Shown here in pieces: positions 44,147 through 52,905 of a DNA stretch of 64,000 nucleotides. This DNA comes from Chitinophaga niastensis. GTDB taxonomy: Bacteria; Bacteroidota; Bacteroidia; Chitinophagales; Chitinophagaceae. Numbering within the stretch: the stretch's first letter is position 1; each line of letters starts with the position of its first letter. Location: the NCBI RefSeq assembly GCF_003014755.1, contig NZ_PYAW01000001.1:1240001-1304000 (forward strand). Direction: 5' to 3'. A model generated the notes under the pieces. The model made no database searches and was not told the DNA's origin. It saw only the letters and a list, made by a program, of their open reading frames with translations. The translations under genes and the position numbers were made by a program.

Positions 44147-44185
44147 AAAAAAAAGCGGGAAGCACCGTTTAGAGCACTTCCCGCT
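44147..44185 (-). terminator. Terminator of the asparaginase gene
   Basis: On the minus strand AGCGGGAAG (44185-44177) pairs with CTTCCCGCT (44162-44154), followed by eight T. It lies 22 nt after the ansA stop. Confidence 0.85.
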
Positions 44186-44207
44186 AATGCATAAATATAT
44201 ACTACTA

Positions 44208-45245
44208 CTAATACACTTCAATAGGTGTTAATTCGCCCCGCAGTGGCATTTCAATTTGTTTCCTGGTTTCCTCCGGAGATAATCCCTGTCCCAGTACAAA
44301 CATCAGTTTTGTTACAGCTGCTTCAAAGGTCATGTCATGGCCGCTTACCACGCCTATTTCTACCAGGTGCTGACTGGTTTCATATTTACCCAGTTCCACA
44401 GAACCACCATCACATTGCGTAATATCTACTACCAGTGCACCGTTATCGATTACCTTTTTGATGCTCTCAATAAACCAGGGTTGTGTATTGGTGTTGCCAC
44501 TACCAAAAGTCTCCATGATCACACCTTTCAAGCCGGATACACTCAGTGTGGCTTCTACCGCTTTGCGTGTAATGCCGGGAAATAGTTTTAATACGGTGAT
44601 ATTTGTTTCCAGTTCTTTATGCACCTTCAGGGGTTGTGCAGGTGGTGGTAAGATGAACTGGTTTTTGAATTTAATATCAATACCGGCTTCGGCCAGCTGG
44701 GGATAGTTCATGGTGTAAAACGCCTCAAATTTTTCCGCATTATATTTTTTGGAGCGATTACCCCTGAATAGTGAGAAATCAAAATAGATACATACTTCCG
44801 GAACCATGGAAGCCGTGCCGTTATTTTGCCGGGTGCAGGCTATTTCCATAGCGGTAATAATGTTTTCCTTGGCATCTGTACGTATTTTACCAATGGGCAA
44901 CTGAGAGCCTGTTAAGATCACAGGTTTGGATAAGTTCTCCAGCATAAAGCTCAGTGCAGAAGCCGTGAAAGCCATGGTATCTGAACCATGCAATATTACA
45001 AAGCCATCATAACGATCGTACCGGTCTTCGATAATACTGGCCAGTTCTACCCAGATTTCCGGTTGCATATCAGAAGAATCAATAGGCGGATTAAATGCAT
45101 ACACATAAAAATCGATACCCATCCGGTACAGTTCCGGTAAATTATTCCTTATCTCGTTAAAGCCTATCGGGCGCAGTGCTTTGGTTTTATCATCGTAGAT
45201 CATACCAACAGTACCGCCCGTATAAATAATCAATATCTTACTCAT
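44208..45245 (-). CDS. ansA: L-asparaginase, type I (cytoplasmic)
   Basis: A 345-residue enzyme that hydrolyses asparagine to aspartate and ammonia. The first catalytic Thr is in KILIIYTGGTVGMIYD. The second motif DGFVILHGSDTMAFTASALS holds the Thr-Asp-Lys triad region, and PVILTGSQLPIGKIRTDAKE follows. No signal peptide is present, consistent with type I. The start at 45245 (MSKILII) is chosen because a -7 box at 45267-45274 would put earlier ATGs at or before the transcript start. tatD lies immediately upstream on the same strand. Confidence 0.93.
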   Translation of the reverse strand: MSKILIIYTGGTVGMIYDDKTKALRPIGFNEIRNNLPELYRMGIDFYVYAFNPPIDSSDMQPEIWVELASIIEDRYDRYDGFVILHGSDTMAFTASALSFMLENLSKPVILTGSQLPIGKIRTDAKENIITAMEIACTRQNNGTASMVPEVCIYFDFSLFRGNRSKKYNAEKFEAFYTMNYPQLAEAGIDIKFKNQFILPPPAQPLKVHKELETNITVLKLFPGITRKAVEATLSVSGLKGVIMETFGSGNTNTQPWFIESIKKVIDNGALVVDITQCDGGSVELGKYETSQHLVEIGVVSGHDMTFEAAVTKLMFVLGQGLSPEETRKQIEMPLRGELTPIEVY

Positions 45246-45266
45246 TGTGCTAGTAGCCATTGCCTG

Positions 45267-45274
45267 CAAAGGTA
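45267..45274 (-). promoter_or_regulatory. ansA -7 box
   Basis: TACCTTTG on the minus strand. The expected transcript start is near 45260, so translation begins either there (leaderless at an ATG) or at 45245. It decides the ansA start. Confidence 0.6.
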
Positions 45275-45286
45275 TCCACTAAACAG

Positions 45287-46057
45287 TTAGAGCATTTTAA
45301 ATAATTTCAGCGCATTACTGCTTGTAATAGCGGCTACGTCTTCTATTTTTAGATTTTTTATATCTGCTACCTTTTCTCCCGCCAGCGGGAGGTATGCACT
45401 TTCATTGCGTTTACCACGGTAAGGAACCGGTGCCAGGTAGGGCGCATCTGTTTCCAGTACGATATGAGCCATGTCAATTTCTTCGAGGAGTTTATCGAGG
45501 CCGGATTTCTTAAATGTTACCACGCCGCCTATACCCAGGTAAAAGCCCAGATCAATGATTTCCTTAGCTTCTTCCAGGGTGCCCGAAAAACAGTGAAATA
45601 CACCGGTTAAACGGCCGTCCTGTAAGCCTTTTACTTCGTTGATGCATTCCCGTGTGGACTCCCGGCTGTGGATAGCTACAGGTAGCTGGTATTCTCTTGC
45701 CAGTAACAATTGTTCCTGGAATGCCAGGTACTGCTGTGTGAGGAAGGTCTTATCCCAGTAAAAATCCAGCCCTATCTCCCCGATTGCCTTGAATGGGCGC
45801 TGTTGCAGCCATGCCTTAACCAGGTCCAGCTGCACGTCTACATCTTCCTTTACATAACAGGGATGGATGCCCATCATGGCATAAACATGCTCCGGATGCT
45901 GTAATTCCAGCTGTAACATGCTGTCAATAGAGGTTTCATCGATATTAGGTAAAAACAGTTTATCTACACCCGCTGCCAGTGCCCGTGCCACCATCTCTTC
46001 CCGGTCTGCTTCAAATTCTTCAGAATACAAGTGGGCGTGGGTATCTATCCAAAGCAT
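45287..46057 (-). CDS. TatD-family metal-dependent hydrolase/DNase
   Basis: A 256-residue TIM-barrel hydrolase. Metal ligands are seen in WIDTHAHLYSEEF, in AIGEIGLDFYWDKTF, in PVAIHSRESTRE, in VFHCFSGTLEEAKEIIDLG and in VLETDAPYLAPVPYRGKRNE. The TatD signature is complete. It is probably a 3'-5' exonuclease acting on damaged DNA or on RNA. It ends 41 nt before the ansA start. Confidence 0.94.
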   Translation of the reverse strand: MLWIDTHAHLYSEEFEADREEMVARALAAGVDKLFLPNIDETSIDSMLQLELQHPEHVYAMMGIHPCYVKEDVDVQLDLVKAWLQQRPFKAIGEIGLDFYWDKTFLTQQYLAFQEQLLLAREYQLPVAIHSRESTRECINEVKGLQDGRLTGVFHCFSGTLEEAKEIIDLGFYLGIGGVVTFKKSGLDKLLEEIDMAHIVLETDAPYLAPVPYRGKRNESAYLPLAGEKVADIKNLKIEDVAAITSSNALKLFKML

Positions 46058-46160
46058 AATAATAAATTTATTAAATTTGTAATTTCTTTAATATTTAAAC
46101 GATATCTTTATCTTTACAAAGGTAAAGCCCGAAGAACCTAATTGCTAAAAAACCTAAACT

Positions 46161-47045
46161 ATGAAAAGCTATTTCAGTACAAACCGTGTGCTGGCATGGA
46201 CAATTGGAAGCGTGGTAGTTGCCACTCTCTTCTTTGCCTGCAAAAAACAAGTAACCACAGATACTGCCCCCAACAACGAAAGTGATAACACCACCTTTAC
46301 AGCTGCTGCGCATGAAGTTAAGGTGAGTGGCATCTATAGCGACCTGTTTCAAACGGTGTCGACTGTAGCTGTTTCACAAGGGGTGGCGCGTCAGGGCTCC
46401 AGCTCTAAGGATATGGCCGCTAATCCCTCGTGCCCGTCAGCAGAATTAGATATTACCAGCAATACATGGCCTAAACACCTGAAAGTAGATTTTGGCCCGT
46501 CTTGCGCAGATGCTTTTGGCACCTATCGCAGCGGCGTTTGGAATATTACCCTGGATGGTCCCCTGCGCAAGGCAGGTTCCACTTTTACGGTAAGTCTGAG
46601 TAATTATAAAGTAGATGGCATCCCTGTAGAAGGTACAGTTACAATCAGGATCCTCAGCTACAATACTACAGATGGTATACAATTCAGCAGTGAGGTAACC
46701 GGAGGAAGGGTATCTTTCTCTGATTCACTGATCGTTGATTATGTCAGCAAAAGAACATTCAAACAAATTGAAGGTGGCGCTACCCCGGATATCCCGTCCA
46801 ATGCCGGTTTCAGCGTAGATGGTACTGCTACCCTCACTTACGAGAAAGGAGCTCCTGCAGGTACTGTCATTACTTTTACTACACTGACATCCCTCATAAA
46901 AAGATGGAGCTGTGGACATATCGTTCAGGGACAACTTAAAATCGACTTCAACAATATATCTGGTGTAATTGACTATGGTGATGGAAAATGTGATTCCATT
47001 GCAACCATTAAAATAGGCGATAAAGTGAAAGAAATTAAACTGTAA
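46161..47045 (+). CDS. Hypothetical lipoprotein
   Basis: A 294-residue predicted lipoprotein (leader ending TLFFAC, then KKQ). The mature part has paired Cys residues (ANPSCPSAELDI and VDFGPSCADAFGTYRSG; later RWSCGHIVQG and YGDGKCDS) that could form two disulfides. The rest is beta-rich (SGVWNITLDGPLRKAGSTFT, FSVDGTATLTYEKG). This pattern is frequent in Bacteroidota surface lipoproteins of unknown role. It stands alone, and the stop codon begins the palindrome at 47044. Confidence 0.75.
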   Translation: MKSYFSTNRVLAWTIGSVVVATLFFACKKQVTTDTAPNNESDNTTFTAAAHEVKVSGIYSDLFQTVSTVAVSQGVARQGSSSKDMAANPSCPSAELDITSNTWPKHLKVDFGPSCADAFGTYRSGVWNITLDGPLRKAGSTFTVSLSNYKVDGIPVEGTVTIRILSYNTTDGIQFSSEVTGGRVSFSDSLIVDYVSKRTFKQIEGGATPDIPSNAGFSVDGTATLTYEKGAPAGTVITFTTLTSLIKRWSCGHIVQGQLKIDFNNISGVIDYGDGKCDSIATIKIGDKVKEIKL

Positions 47046-47236
47046 TTGTCTTATTCAGGATTAAACTGATTATGCTGATTACCCTGATTTTATTTTTTTG
47101 ATTAAGAAAAGATTTAAAAAAGATTAGCGAAGATCGGGGCGGATATATTCGCTTCTATCTTCGCTAATCTTTTCTTAATCAAAAAAATAAAATCAGGGTA
47201 ATCAGCATAATCAGTTTAATCCTGAGTAAGACAATT
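47044..47236. repeat. Long palindromic element filling a convergent gap
   Basis: The left arm from 47044 and the right arm ending at 47236 are near-perfect reverse complements. The differences are one base near the outer end and a 13-nt tandem duplication (AGATTtaaaaa) in the left arm. Arms consist of 9-nt units (TGATTATGC, TGATTACCC, TGATTTTAT). The core at 47129-47162 is 34 nt, bounded by GAAGAT and ATCTTC. The element runs from the stop of the lipoprotein to within one base of the deacetylase stop. Confidence 0.95.
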
Positions 47237-47237
47237 T

Positions 47238-47864
47238 TCATTGTGGCAATGCCGCTATCTCATACTTTTGTTTCTTACAATATTCCAGCACACGGGGCAA
47301 CGCATAAGATAACCGCTCCCAGGCCTTGGTACTGTCGTGGAAAACGATGATAGAACCAGGTTGTATTTTAAATACTACATTCTGCACACAGGCTTCCCCG
47401 TTAATATTGGGATCAAAGTCGCCGCTTAGTATATCCCACATAATAATTTTAGCTCCCGGAATCTTTTTCTTTATCTGCCTGATCTGAAAAGGGGTGATCC
47501 TGCCATAGGGAGGTCTGAATAAGGAAGATGTAACATATTTCCTGGCCTCCAGTATATTCTCAAGATACTTATCTGTATTGGTTTCCCAGCCATTCAGATG
47601 ATTGTGGGTATGATTGCCGGTAGCATGGCCAGCCTCCAGTATCTGCTGATAAATTGCAGGATACTCCACTACATTTTTACCTATACAAAAAAAGGTGGCT
47701 TTGGCATTATACTTTGCCAGTTGTTCCAGCACAAATGGAGTGGCCTGTGGATGAGGGCCATCATCGAAAGTGAGATATACTGTATTGCTGGCTGCTGATA
47801 GATTCCAGATGCAGCTTTTGTATAAGGCCTTTAATATACCAGGAGTTTTAGTAAGATAGAACAT
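47238..47864 (-). CDS. Polysaccharide deacetylase (NodB-homology)
   Basis: A 208-residue carbohydrate esterase family 4 enzyme. Motif 1 is VYLTFDDGPHPQATPF (catalytic and metal Asp). Motif 2 is GNHTHNHLNGWETN (metal His pair). Motif 3 is SLFRPPYGRITPFQI. GSIIVFHDSTKAWERL carries the late His. It would remove N-acetyl groups from peptidoglycan, chitin or another polysaccharide. No clear signal peptide is present, only a weakly hydrophobic start (MFYLTKTPGILKALYKSCIW). It is divergent from gltX. Confidence 0.92.
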   Translation of the reverse strand: MFYLTKTPGILKALYKSCIWNLSAASNTVYLTFDDGPHPQATPFVLEQLAKYNAKATFFCIGKNVVEYPAIYQQILEAGHATGNHTHNHLNGWETNTDKYLENILEARKYVTSSLFRPPYGRITPFQIRQIKKKIPGAKIIMWDILSGDFDPNINGEACVQNVVFKIQPGSIIVFHDSTKAWERLSYALPRVLEYCKKQKYEIAALPQ

Positions 47865-47868
47865 ATTG

Positions 47869-47999
47869 GCTTTTAGCTTTTAGCGATTAGCTCATGGGCT
47901 GCAATATAATCAATGTGTGATAGTCATATAGTGTATTAAAATATTTTAATCCCGGCGATTGATGTGTTGGCTAAAAGCGAGTCACTAATAGCTAATTGC
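47869..47999. repeat. Imperfect TTAG-heptad inverted repeat before gltX
   Basis: GCTTTTAGCTTTTAGCGATT on the left and, on the other strand of the right side, GCAATTAGCTATTAGTGACT share a TTAGCnn heptad period. Pairing is partial. Unlike the other elements it lies between divergent genes and runs up to the gltX -7 box. Confidence 0.5.
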
Positions 48000-48000
48000 T

Positions 48001-48008
48001 TATCTTTG
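48001..48008 (+). promoter_or_regulatory. gltX -7 box
   Basis: TATCTTTG fits TAnnTTTG and ends 6 nt before the ATG at 48015. Transcription would start at or next to the start codon, so the message is predicted to be leaderless or nearly so. It rules out the upstream start at 47964. Confidence 0.65.
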
Positions 48009-48014
48009 CCACCT

Positions 48015-49544
48015 ATGGATCACAAAAAAGTAAGAGTGCGTTTTGCGCCCAGCCCTACTGGTGGCCTACATCTTGGAGGTGTACGCACTGTATTGTTTAA
48101 CTATTTGTTTGCAAAACAGCATAAAGGCGATTTTGTGCTGCGTATTGAAGATACTGACCAGACCCGCTATGTACCCGGTGCGGAAGAGTACATCAGTGAA
48201 TGTTTACGCTGGTGTGGATTAAATCCTGATGAAAGTCCGGCAGTGGGTGGTCCTTTTGCTCCTTATCGTCAGAGCGAGCGTAAAGACTCCTATCGTCAGT
48301 ATGCAGAACAGCTGGTGAAATCAGGCCACGCCTATTACGCATTTGATACCCCCGAAGAGCTGGAAAGCATGCGGGAACGACTGAAAAGTCCGGAGAACCC
48401 TGCTCCGCAATATAACCATGTAGTAAGGGAAAAAATGCGCAACTCCCTCACCCTCTCCGATGCGGAAGTGCAGGAACTGCTGGTGAAAAACACACCACAT
48501 GTGATCCGTATTAATATGCCTGCTAATGAAGAAGTTTCTTTTACGGACCTGGTTCGTGGTGAGGTAACTTTTCATACAGCTCAGGTAGATGATAAAGTTT
48601 TGTTGAAAGCAGATGGTATGCCTACTTATCACCTTGCGGTGGTAGCAGATGATTATCAGATGAAAATCACACACGCTTTCCGTGGAGAAGAATGGCTGCC
48701 TTCCGCGCCGGTACATCTTCTGCTCTGGAAATACCTTGGCTGGGAAGCGGATATGCCGCAATGGGCGCATTTACCGCTGATCCTGAAACCTGATGGCAAC
48801 GGTAAGCTCAGCAAACGTGACGGTGATCGTTTAGGCTTCCCCGTATACGCTATGAACTGGACAGATCCCGCCACCAAAGAGGTGACCAAAGGATTCCGTG
48901 AACTGGGCTTTTTGCCGGAGGCGTTCATTAACATGCTCGTGATGCTGGGATGGAATGATGGTACTGAACAGGAAATCTTCTCTATGGAAGAGCTCATTCA
49001 GAAATTTTCTATCGACCGCGTACATAAAGCAGGTGCTAAATTCGATTACGAAAAAGCAAAATGGTTTAACCACCAATACATTCATCATAAAGACAACGAA
49101 AGCCTGGCAACCCTCTTCCAGCCTGTATTAGACGAGAAGGGTGTTACTGCTGCTCCTGATTATGTAGCTACAGTAGCTGGTCTGGTGAAAGAACGTTGTC
49201 ATTTTATAAATGAGATATGGGACCATGGATTTTTCTTTTTCCAAAGTCCTTCTTCCTATGATGAAGCAGCTGTAAAACCAAAGTGGAATGCAGATAAAGA
49301 AGCGTTCTTTACTACCTGGTCTGCACAGCTGGAAACCCTCGCTGCTGCTCCTGCGGCAGAACTGGAAGCTAGCTTCAAAGCCCTGGTTACTGAAAAGAAT
49401 ATGAAGATGGGTGATGTACAGTTGCCTTTCCGTATTATGCTTACCGGCGGTAAGTTTGGTCCTCCTGTATTTGACATTGCTGTAACGTTGGGTATCGCTG
49501 AAACCCGCAACAGGATTGCCAAAGGATTAGAAGCATTTAAATAG
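48015..49544 (+). CDS. gltX: Glutamyl-tRNA synthetase
   Basis: A 509-residue class I synthetase charging tRNA-Glu. The HIGH-equivalent is RFAPSPTGGLHLGGVRTVLF. The KMSKS-equivalent is GKLSKRDGDRLGFPVYAM. FRGEEWLPSAPVHLLLWKYL and a C-terminal anticodon-binding domain (FRIMLTGGKFGPPVFDIAVT) are complete. The start at 48015 (MDHKKVRVRFAPSP) is set by the promoter and the family. glnS lies convergent downstream, so both enzymes are encoded here. Confidence 0.97.
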   Translation: MDHKKVRVRFAPSPTGGLHLGGVRTVLFNYLFAKQHKGDFVLRIEDTDQTRYVPGAEEYISECLRWCGLNPDESPAVGGPFAPYRQSERKDSYRQYAEQLVKSGHAYYAFDTPEELESMRERLKSPENPAPQYNHVVREKMRNSLTLSDAEVQELLVKNTPHVIRINMPANEEVSFTDLVRGEVTFHTAQVDDKVLLKADGMPTYHLAVVADDYQMKITHAFRGEEWLPSAPVHLLLWKYLGWEADMPQWAHLPLILKPDGNGKLSKRDGDRLGFPVYAMNWTDPATKEVTKGFRELGFLPEAFINMLVMLGWNDGTEQEIFSMEELIQKFSIDRVHKAGAKFDYEKAKWFNHQYIHHKDNESLATLFQPVLDEKGVTAAPDYVATVAGLVKERCHFINEIWDHGFFFFQSPSSYDEAAVKPKWNADKEAFFTTWSAQLETLAAAPAAELEASFKALVTEKNMKMGDVQLPFRIMLTGGKFGPPVFDIAVTLGIAETRNRIAKGLEAFK

Positions 49545-49568
49545 TAATTGTTAGTAGTTATATAATGA

Positions 49569-49603
49569 TAAAGGCTAAACGATGATGAGTCGTTTAGCCT
49601 TTA
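49569..49603 (+). terminator. Intrinsic terminator of gltX
   Basis: TAAAGGCTAAACGA (49569-49582) pairs perfectly over 14 bp with 49590-49603 across a 7-nt loop, and a T/A-rich tail follows. Confidence 0.85.
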
Positions 49604-49644
49604 TTATTATAATCCGTTTATTAATTTTCGTATCAATCTCCGCA

Positions 49645-49669
49645 CATCAGGATAATCATACTAATCATA
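49645..49669. repeat. Solitary half of the 28-kb palindromic element
   Basis: Twenty-five bases are identical to 28184-28208 in the right arm of the 111-bp inverted repeat (starting CATCAGGATAATCATACTAA). No opposing arm is visible between gltX and glnS. It looks like a remnant or an unexpanded copy. Confidence 0.75.
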
Positions 49670-49683
49670 TAAATATAATAGCC

Positions 49684-51354
49684 CTATTTCCCTTTTGCAC
49701 TTTCCTTTGCCCACGCATCTTTCAGCGTCACGGTTCTGTTAAACACCACTTTCTCAGGTGTACTATCCGGATCTACTGAAAAATATCCTTTGCGCATGAA
49801 CTGGAAGCGCTCACCTGGCTTGGCCTGGAGTAATCCTGGTTCTACATATGCCTCCTTGATTACCTGTAAGGAATCAGGGTTGATAAAGGATTTGAAATCT
49901 CCATCTTCCGCATTGGGGTTTTCAGAGGTAAACAAGCGGTCGTATATGCGTACTTCTGCGGTGGCAGCATGTGCAGCGCTCACCCAGTGGATGGTGCCTT
50001 TCACGGTCAGGCCGCTATGGTCGCCACCACTTTTGCTTTCAGGCATATAGGTAGCGTAGATGGTAGTGATGTTACCAGCTGCATCTTTGTCGAAGCTTTC
50101 GCCTTTAATGATGTAGGCATTCTTCAAACGCACAACCAGACCGGGGCCCAGCCGGAAGAACTTTTTTGGTGGATTTTCCATGAAGTCTTCACGCTCAATG
50201 TAGAGGGTATTGCTGAAAGGCAGGGTACGGGTACCGGCACTTTCATCTTCCGGATTATTATCTGCGGTCATTTCTTCCACCTGTCCTTCCGGATAGTTGG
50301 TGATGACCAGTTTTACCGGATCCAACACGGCCATCACACGATTGGCTGTTTTGTTCAGTTCCTCACGGATACAGAATTCCAGCAGGCTCAGTTCAATCAT
50401 GTTGTCGCGTTTCTGTACACCAACGCGTTCGCACAGCATGCGGATGCTGGCGGGCGTATAGCCACGGCGGCGCAAACCACTGATGGTAGGCATGCGCGGA
50501 TCATCCCAGCCATTTACATGACCTTCTTCCACCAGCTGTTTCAGTTTTCGTTTACTCATCACCGTATAATTGAGGTTTAAACGGGCAAACTCATACTGAC
50601 GGCTGGGGAAAATGTCCAGTTCTTTTATAAACCATTCGTACAGCGGACGATGCGGAATGAACTCCAGCGTACAAACAGAATGGGTAATATTTTCAATACT
50701 ATCGCTTTGGCCATGGGCAAAGTCATACATCGGATAAATGCACCATTTATCACCGGTACGGTGGTGATGGGCATGTTTAATACGATAGATGAGGGGGTCG
50801 CGCATGTGCATGTTGGGCGATGCCAGGTCTACTTTAGCACGCAGCGTTTTTTCGCCGTCTTTGAATTCCCCGTTGCGCATCCGCTCAAAAAGGTCCAGGT
50901 TTTCCGCTACAGAGCGACTTCTGGCTGGTGTAGGTGTGCCGGGAGTGGTAGGCGTGCCTTTCATGGCAGCTATCTGTTCAGCGCTGGCATCTTCTACGTA
51001 AGCCAGCCCTTTTTCTATCAGCTTTACCGCAAATGCGTACAGCTGGTCAAAATAATCAGATGCATACAGTTCCTTTTCCCATTCAAAGCCCAGCCACTTG
51101 ATATCTTCCTTGATAGAATCTACATATTCTGTGTCTTCTGTAACAGGATTGGTATCATCGAAGCGGAGGTTGGTTTTGCCGTTATATTTCTGTGCCAGTC
51201 CAAAGTTCAGGGCAATGGATTTGGCATGGCCAATATGCAGGTAGCCATTGGGTTCTGGCGGGAAACGTGTAAGCACACGCCCGTCATTTACGCCGTTGGC
51301 GATATCATCTTCAACAATTTGTTCTATAAAGTTGAGGGATCTTTCTTCGCTCAT
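49684..51354 (-). CDS. glnS: Glutaminyl-tRNA synthetase
   Basis: A 556-residue class I synthetase charging tRNA-Gln. The HIGH motif is in [20 protein letters not shown]. The KMSKS-equivalent is [40 protein letters not shown] and the anticodon-binding beta-barrels ([20 protein letters not shown]) are complete. The start is placed at 51354 (MSEERSLNF); earlier codons from 51396 pass through the -7 box. Having GlnRS means this organism need not rely on the GatCAB amidation route for Gln-tRNA. Confidence 0.97.
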   Translation of the reverse strand: MSEERSLNFIEQIVEDDIANGVNDGRVLTRFPPEPNGYLHIGHAKSIALNFGLAQKYNGKTNLRFDDTNPVTEDTEYVDSIKEDIKWLGFEWEKELYASDYFDQLYAFAVKLIEKGLAYVEDASAEQIAAMKGTPTTPGTPTPARSRSVAENLDLFERMRNGEFKDGEKTLRAKVDLASPNMHMRDPLIYRIKHAHHHRTGDKWCIYPMYDFAHGQSDSIENITHSVCTLEFIPHRPLYEWFIKELDIFPSRQYEFARLNLNYTVMSKRKLKQLVEEGHVNGWDDPRMPTISGLRRRGYTPASIRMLCERVGVQKRDNMIELSLLEFCIREELNKTANRVMAVLDPVKLVITNYPEGQVEEMTADNNPEDESAGTRTLPFSNTLYIEREDFMENPPKKFFRLGPGLVVRLKNAYIIKGESFDKDAAGNITTIYATYMPESKSGGDHSGLTVKGTIHWVSAAHAATAEVRIYDRLFTSENPNAEDGDFKSFINPDSLQVIKEAYVEPGLLQAKPGERFQFMRKGYFSVDPDSTPEKVVFNRTVTLKDAWAKESAKGK

Positions 51355-51375
51355 AATGATTTTTATCTTGGAGGG

Positions 51376-51383
51376 CAAATGTA
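51376..51383 (-). promoter_or_regulatory. glnS -7 box
   Basis: TACATTTG on the minus strand fits TAnnTTTG and predicts a start about 15 nt before the glnS ATG at 51354. Confidence 0.55.
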
Positions 51384-51458
51384 CGAAAAAGCCCAAAGCT
51401 ACGGAAGCTAAGATCTGACAGCTAATCGTTATATTTACGTCCTCAATTATTAAATGGT

Positions 51459-51878
51459 ATGGTCAACCCATTAAATCGTCCTGTTCGTGTATTAGTAGCT
51501 AAAGTGGGCCTGGATGGTCACGATCGTGGTGCAAAAGTGATAGCAGCGGCACTGCGGGATGCCGGCATGGAAGTTATCTACACCGGTTTACGTCAAACTC
51601 CTGAAATGGTGGTGAATGCCGCCCTGCAGGAAGATGTAGATGCTATTGGTATCAGTATCCTGTCTGGCGCGCACATGACAGTATTCCCCAAAATAATAGC
51701 CCGGATGAAAGAAAAAGGGATGCATGATGTATTGCTTACCGGTGGTGGAATCATCCCTGACGCCGATATGCAGGAACTCCAGGAAATGGGCGTTGGCAAA
51801 TTATTCCCTCCGGGAACCCATACCAGGGATATTTCCGATTATATTACCGGCTGGGTGGCCAGTCACAGAAATTTTTAA
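51459..51878 (+). CDS. Cobalamin-binding domain protein (methylmalonyl-CoA mutase C-terminal type)
   Basis: A 139-residue stand-alone B12-binding domain. The DxHxxG signature with the cobalt-ligating His is in [20 protein letters not shown]. The SxL and GG motifs follow in [16 protein letters not shown] and [17 protein letters not shown]. It matches the small B12-binding unit of split acyl-CoA mutases; no catalytic (large) subunit lies in this window, so it must pair with one elsewhere. It is first in a run of five plus-strand genes, but the next start is 92 nt away. Confidence 0.93.
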   Translation: MVNPLNRPVRVLVAKVGLDGHDRGAKVIAAALRDAGMEVIYTGLRQTPEMVVNAALQEDVDAIGISILSGAHMTVFPKIIARMKEKGMHDVLLTGGGIIPDADMQELQEMGVGKLFPPGTHTRDISDYITGWVASHRNF

Positions 51879-51970
51879 AAAAATTTCAAATTGTCGTAAC
51901 ATTTCTTTTTCCGGGTCGTCTTTAGTTTGATATAGTGTACCAAATCTAAAAAACCATAATGCCTGTTTTT

Positions 51971-52804
51971 ATGAAATGTAAGTTATACCCCGTTTTCCTG
52001 CTACTGTTGGTAGCCTGTAATGTTGTGCTGGCACAGGAAAATAAAGATTCTGCCAAGGCTGCTGTCAGCGATACAACCACTGATACGCACTTTAAAACCA
52101 GCTTCTCCCTTATTTTTGGTAAATATCCCAAGCACCGGGAAGGTATATACGTTACACATGGCGGGGAGGGGCCGTTGCTCTCTTTTGCTGCTATGAAAGA
52201 AAACGGGGAGCATATGCGCAATATCCCGCGATTTACCATCTTTTTCAACGTTGGAACTAATTTTAATAAAGATGTGTCCAAAAACTTAGGATTCTTTACC
52301 GGTTTTAATATTAAAAACATAGGCCTTATCTCTAAACCCAATGATTCACTGAAACTGAAACAGCGGGTATATACGCTGGGTGTTCCATTAGGTATTAAGA
52401 TTGGGGATGTAACCGGTGGCAGCTTCTTTTTCTTTGCTGGTGGCGAGATAGATCTGGCCTTCAACTATAAGGAAAAACAATTTTTAAATGGCAGCAAAGT
52501 GCATAAGTTCAACGAGTGGTTCAGCGATCGCACTCCTTTGCTGATGCCGTCTTTATTTGCCGGATTCCGCATTAATCCCGGCTTCGGACTGAAAGTGCAA
52601 TACTACCCGCAAAACTTCTTTAACCAGGACTTTAAAACAACTGATAAAGGCAATACTATTTATCCCAATAAAAATTTACAGGCTAACCTGGTATTTGTTT
52701 CGCTGGGATACAATTTCAGCGGTATAAATTATTTCAAAGTGAAGAAAAAAAGGCATTATATGAAGATGAAAAGTGGGAAAGCTGAGATTGAGGTGAACTA
52801 TTAG
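51971..52804 (+). CDS. Outer-membrane beta-barrel protein, hypothetical
   Basis: A 277-residue exported protein. The signal peptide MKCKLYPVFLLLLVACNVVL ends at AQ; a Met four codons upstream (51959) is possible. Amphipathic strands ending in aromatic or Gly residues recur (FTIFFNVGTNFNKDVSKNLG, VYTLGVPLGIKIGDVTGG, SFFFFAGGEIDLAFNYKEK, ANLVFVSLGYNFSGINYF), fitting a small barrel. It ends in a Lys-rich tail (KVKKKRHYMKMKSGK). No family name can be given. Confidence 0.75.
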   Translation: MKCKLYPVFLLLLVACNVVLAQENKDSAKAAVSDTTTDTHFKTSFSLIFGKYPKHREGIYVTHGGEGPLLSFAAMKENGEHMRNIPRFTIFFNVGTNFNKDVSKNLGFFTGFNIKNIGLISKPNDSLKLKQRVYTLGVPLGIKIGDVTGGSFFFFAGGEIDLAFNYKEKQFLNGSKVHKFNEWFSDRTPLLMPSLFAGFRINPGFGLKVQYYPQNFFNQDFKTTDKGNTIYPNKNLQANLVFVSLGYNFSGINYFKVKKKRHYMKMKSGKAEIEVNY

Positions 52805-52823
52805 CAGAGATATATGTTATTTT

Positions 52824-52866
52824 CGAAGTCCCGTTGCTAACTTAATTTGTTGGTTACGGGACTTCG
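52824..52866 (+). terminator. Hairpin after the beta-barrel gene
   Basis: CGAAGTCCCGT (52824-52834) pairs perfectly with 52856-52866 across a 21-nt loop. CCTTTG follows; the T tract is weak. Confidence 0.6.
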
Positions 52867-52905
52867 CCTTTGTTACATCAGCCAATACTCCCAAATGGAT
52901 CTCAT

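Noticed and set aside
50650..51411. A 253-codon open frame on the plus strand opposite glnS
   Set aside because: It is an antisense shadow of a firmly identified synthetase gene; the translation has no domain and is rich in His/Phe/Gly typical of reverse frames.
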